Positions 5,567 through 5,721 of a DNA stretch of 5,721 nucleotides are shown piece after piece. The notes beneath the pieces were generated by a model. The model saw only the letters and a list, made by a program, of their open reading frames with translations, was not told where the DNA came from and searched no databases. The stretch comes from Alphaproteobacteria bacterium (GTDB lineage Bacteria > Pseudomonadota > Alphaproteobacteria > JAGOMX01), in assembly GCA_016742295.1 (NCBI GenBank), contig JACVCA010000094.1:1-5721 (forward strand), written 5' to 3'. Position 1 is the first letter of the stretch. Each line of letters opens with the position of its first letter. A program made the position numbers and the translations under genes.

Positions 5567-5721
5567 TGGGATACAATATCACAGCTTTGTTTTTTTGCCT
5601 TGATGAATTTTGCAAATCTTATGAGGAATGGGAAAAACACCAGTTAATTGATACCGGAAAAAAGCGTGACCGGTCATGTCAGATGAGTTTAAACGAAAAG
5701 CTAAAAAACATGGTTCCCTTT
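5566..5721 (+). CDS. IS982-family transposase, N-terminal part (runs off the window)
   Basis: Seen: 52 open codons from ATG 5566, with AAGGAG eight bases upstream. The sequence NITALFFCLDEFCKSYEEW followed by a K/R-rich stretch is the IS982 N-terminal signature. It aligns with the first transposase in this window through FC, (I/L)D, F, Y, the R/K-R/K-C patch and the following E. The segment after it (SLNEKLKNMVPF) is less like the family's usual SEIMTIMILFH, so some decay is possible. The catalytic residues lie outside the window, so activity cannot be judged. Confidence 0.8.
   Translation, partial: MGYNITALFFCLDEFCKSYEEWEKHQLIDTGKKRDRSCQMSLNEKLKNMVPF

Larger units (their letters stand above)
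5485..5721 (+). mobile_element. Second IS982-family element, 5' part only
   Basis: The left end starts AACCCCAGTTTTGGATAAGG (5485-5504), which shares AACC, AGTT and TAAGG in register with the end of the IS982 element at 4674-4655. A leader hairpin and a transposase start follow. The rest lies beyond the window. Sequence and protein differ clearly from the first IS982 element, so this is a separate lineage and not a duplicate. Confidence 0.72.

Overview
The window looks like an accessory, insertion-sequence-rich region of an AT-rich bacterial genome. Nothing in it is diagnostic of a taxon. Three divergent IS982/IS630-type elements packed together, with decayed copies among them, fit a symbiont-like or intracellular bacterium (amoeba-associated lineages often look like this), but that is a low-confidence inference.

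Left half (1-3261, all minus strand): a compact three-gene unit. Read in transcription order, it starts with an AbiEi-family antitoxin/repressor (2467-3261). An AbiEii-family nucleotidyltransferase toxin (1658-2470) follows and overlaps it by an ATGA stop/start. After 31 bp comes a very large gene that starts at a GTG at 1626 and runs off the left edge (1-1626). Its 542 visible codons encode a coiled coil, a Cys cluster, an archaeo-eukaryotic primase (AEP) domain of the TOTE conflict-system type, and the first motifs of a superfamily 2 helicase. Spacing, a shared strand and a Shine-Dalgarno sequence before the GTG argue for one operon, i.e. a defence cassette pairing a type IV toxin-antitoxin module with a primase-helicase. 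A perfect 8-bp inverted repeat just upstream of abiEi is a candidate autoregulatory operator.

Middle (3293-3674): no convincing gene. The stretch holds an 11-bp direct repeat and a 7-bp inverted repeat that may be worn ends of an older insertion.

Right half (3675-5721): an insertion-sequence cluster. An apparently intact IS982-family element of about 1 kb (3675-4674, minus strand) has its DDE transposase and degenerate terminal repeats. Next is an internally deleted IS630-family element (4708-5397) that keeps both terminal repeats and TA flanks but lacks the transposase segment with the first catalytic Asp. Its right end, with flanking DNA, is duplicated as a perfect 46-bp tandem repeat (5384-5475). 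A second, different IS982-family element begins at 5485 and runs off the right edge. Its leader can fold into a hairpin that buries the transposase ribosome binding site and start codon.

The best candidate for an interesting system is the AbiE plus TOTE-type primase-helicase operon. The most interesting small-scale structures are the 46-bp duplication of the IS630 end and the RBS-masking hairpin.
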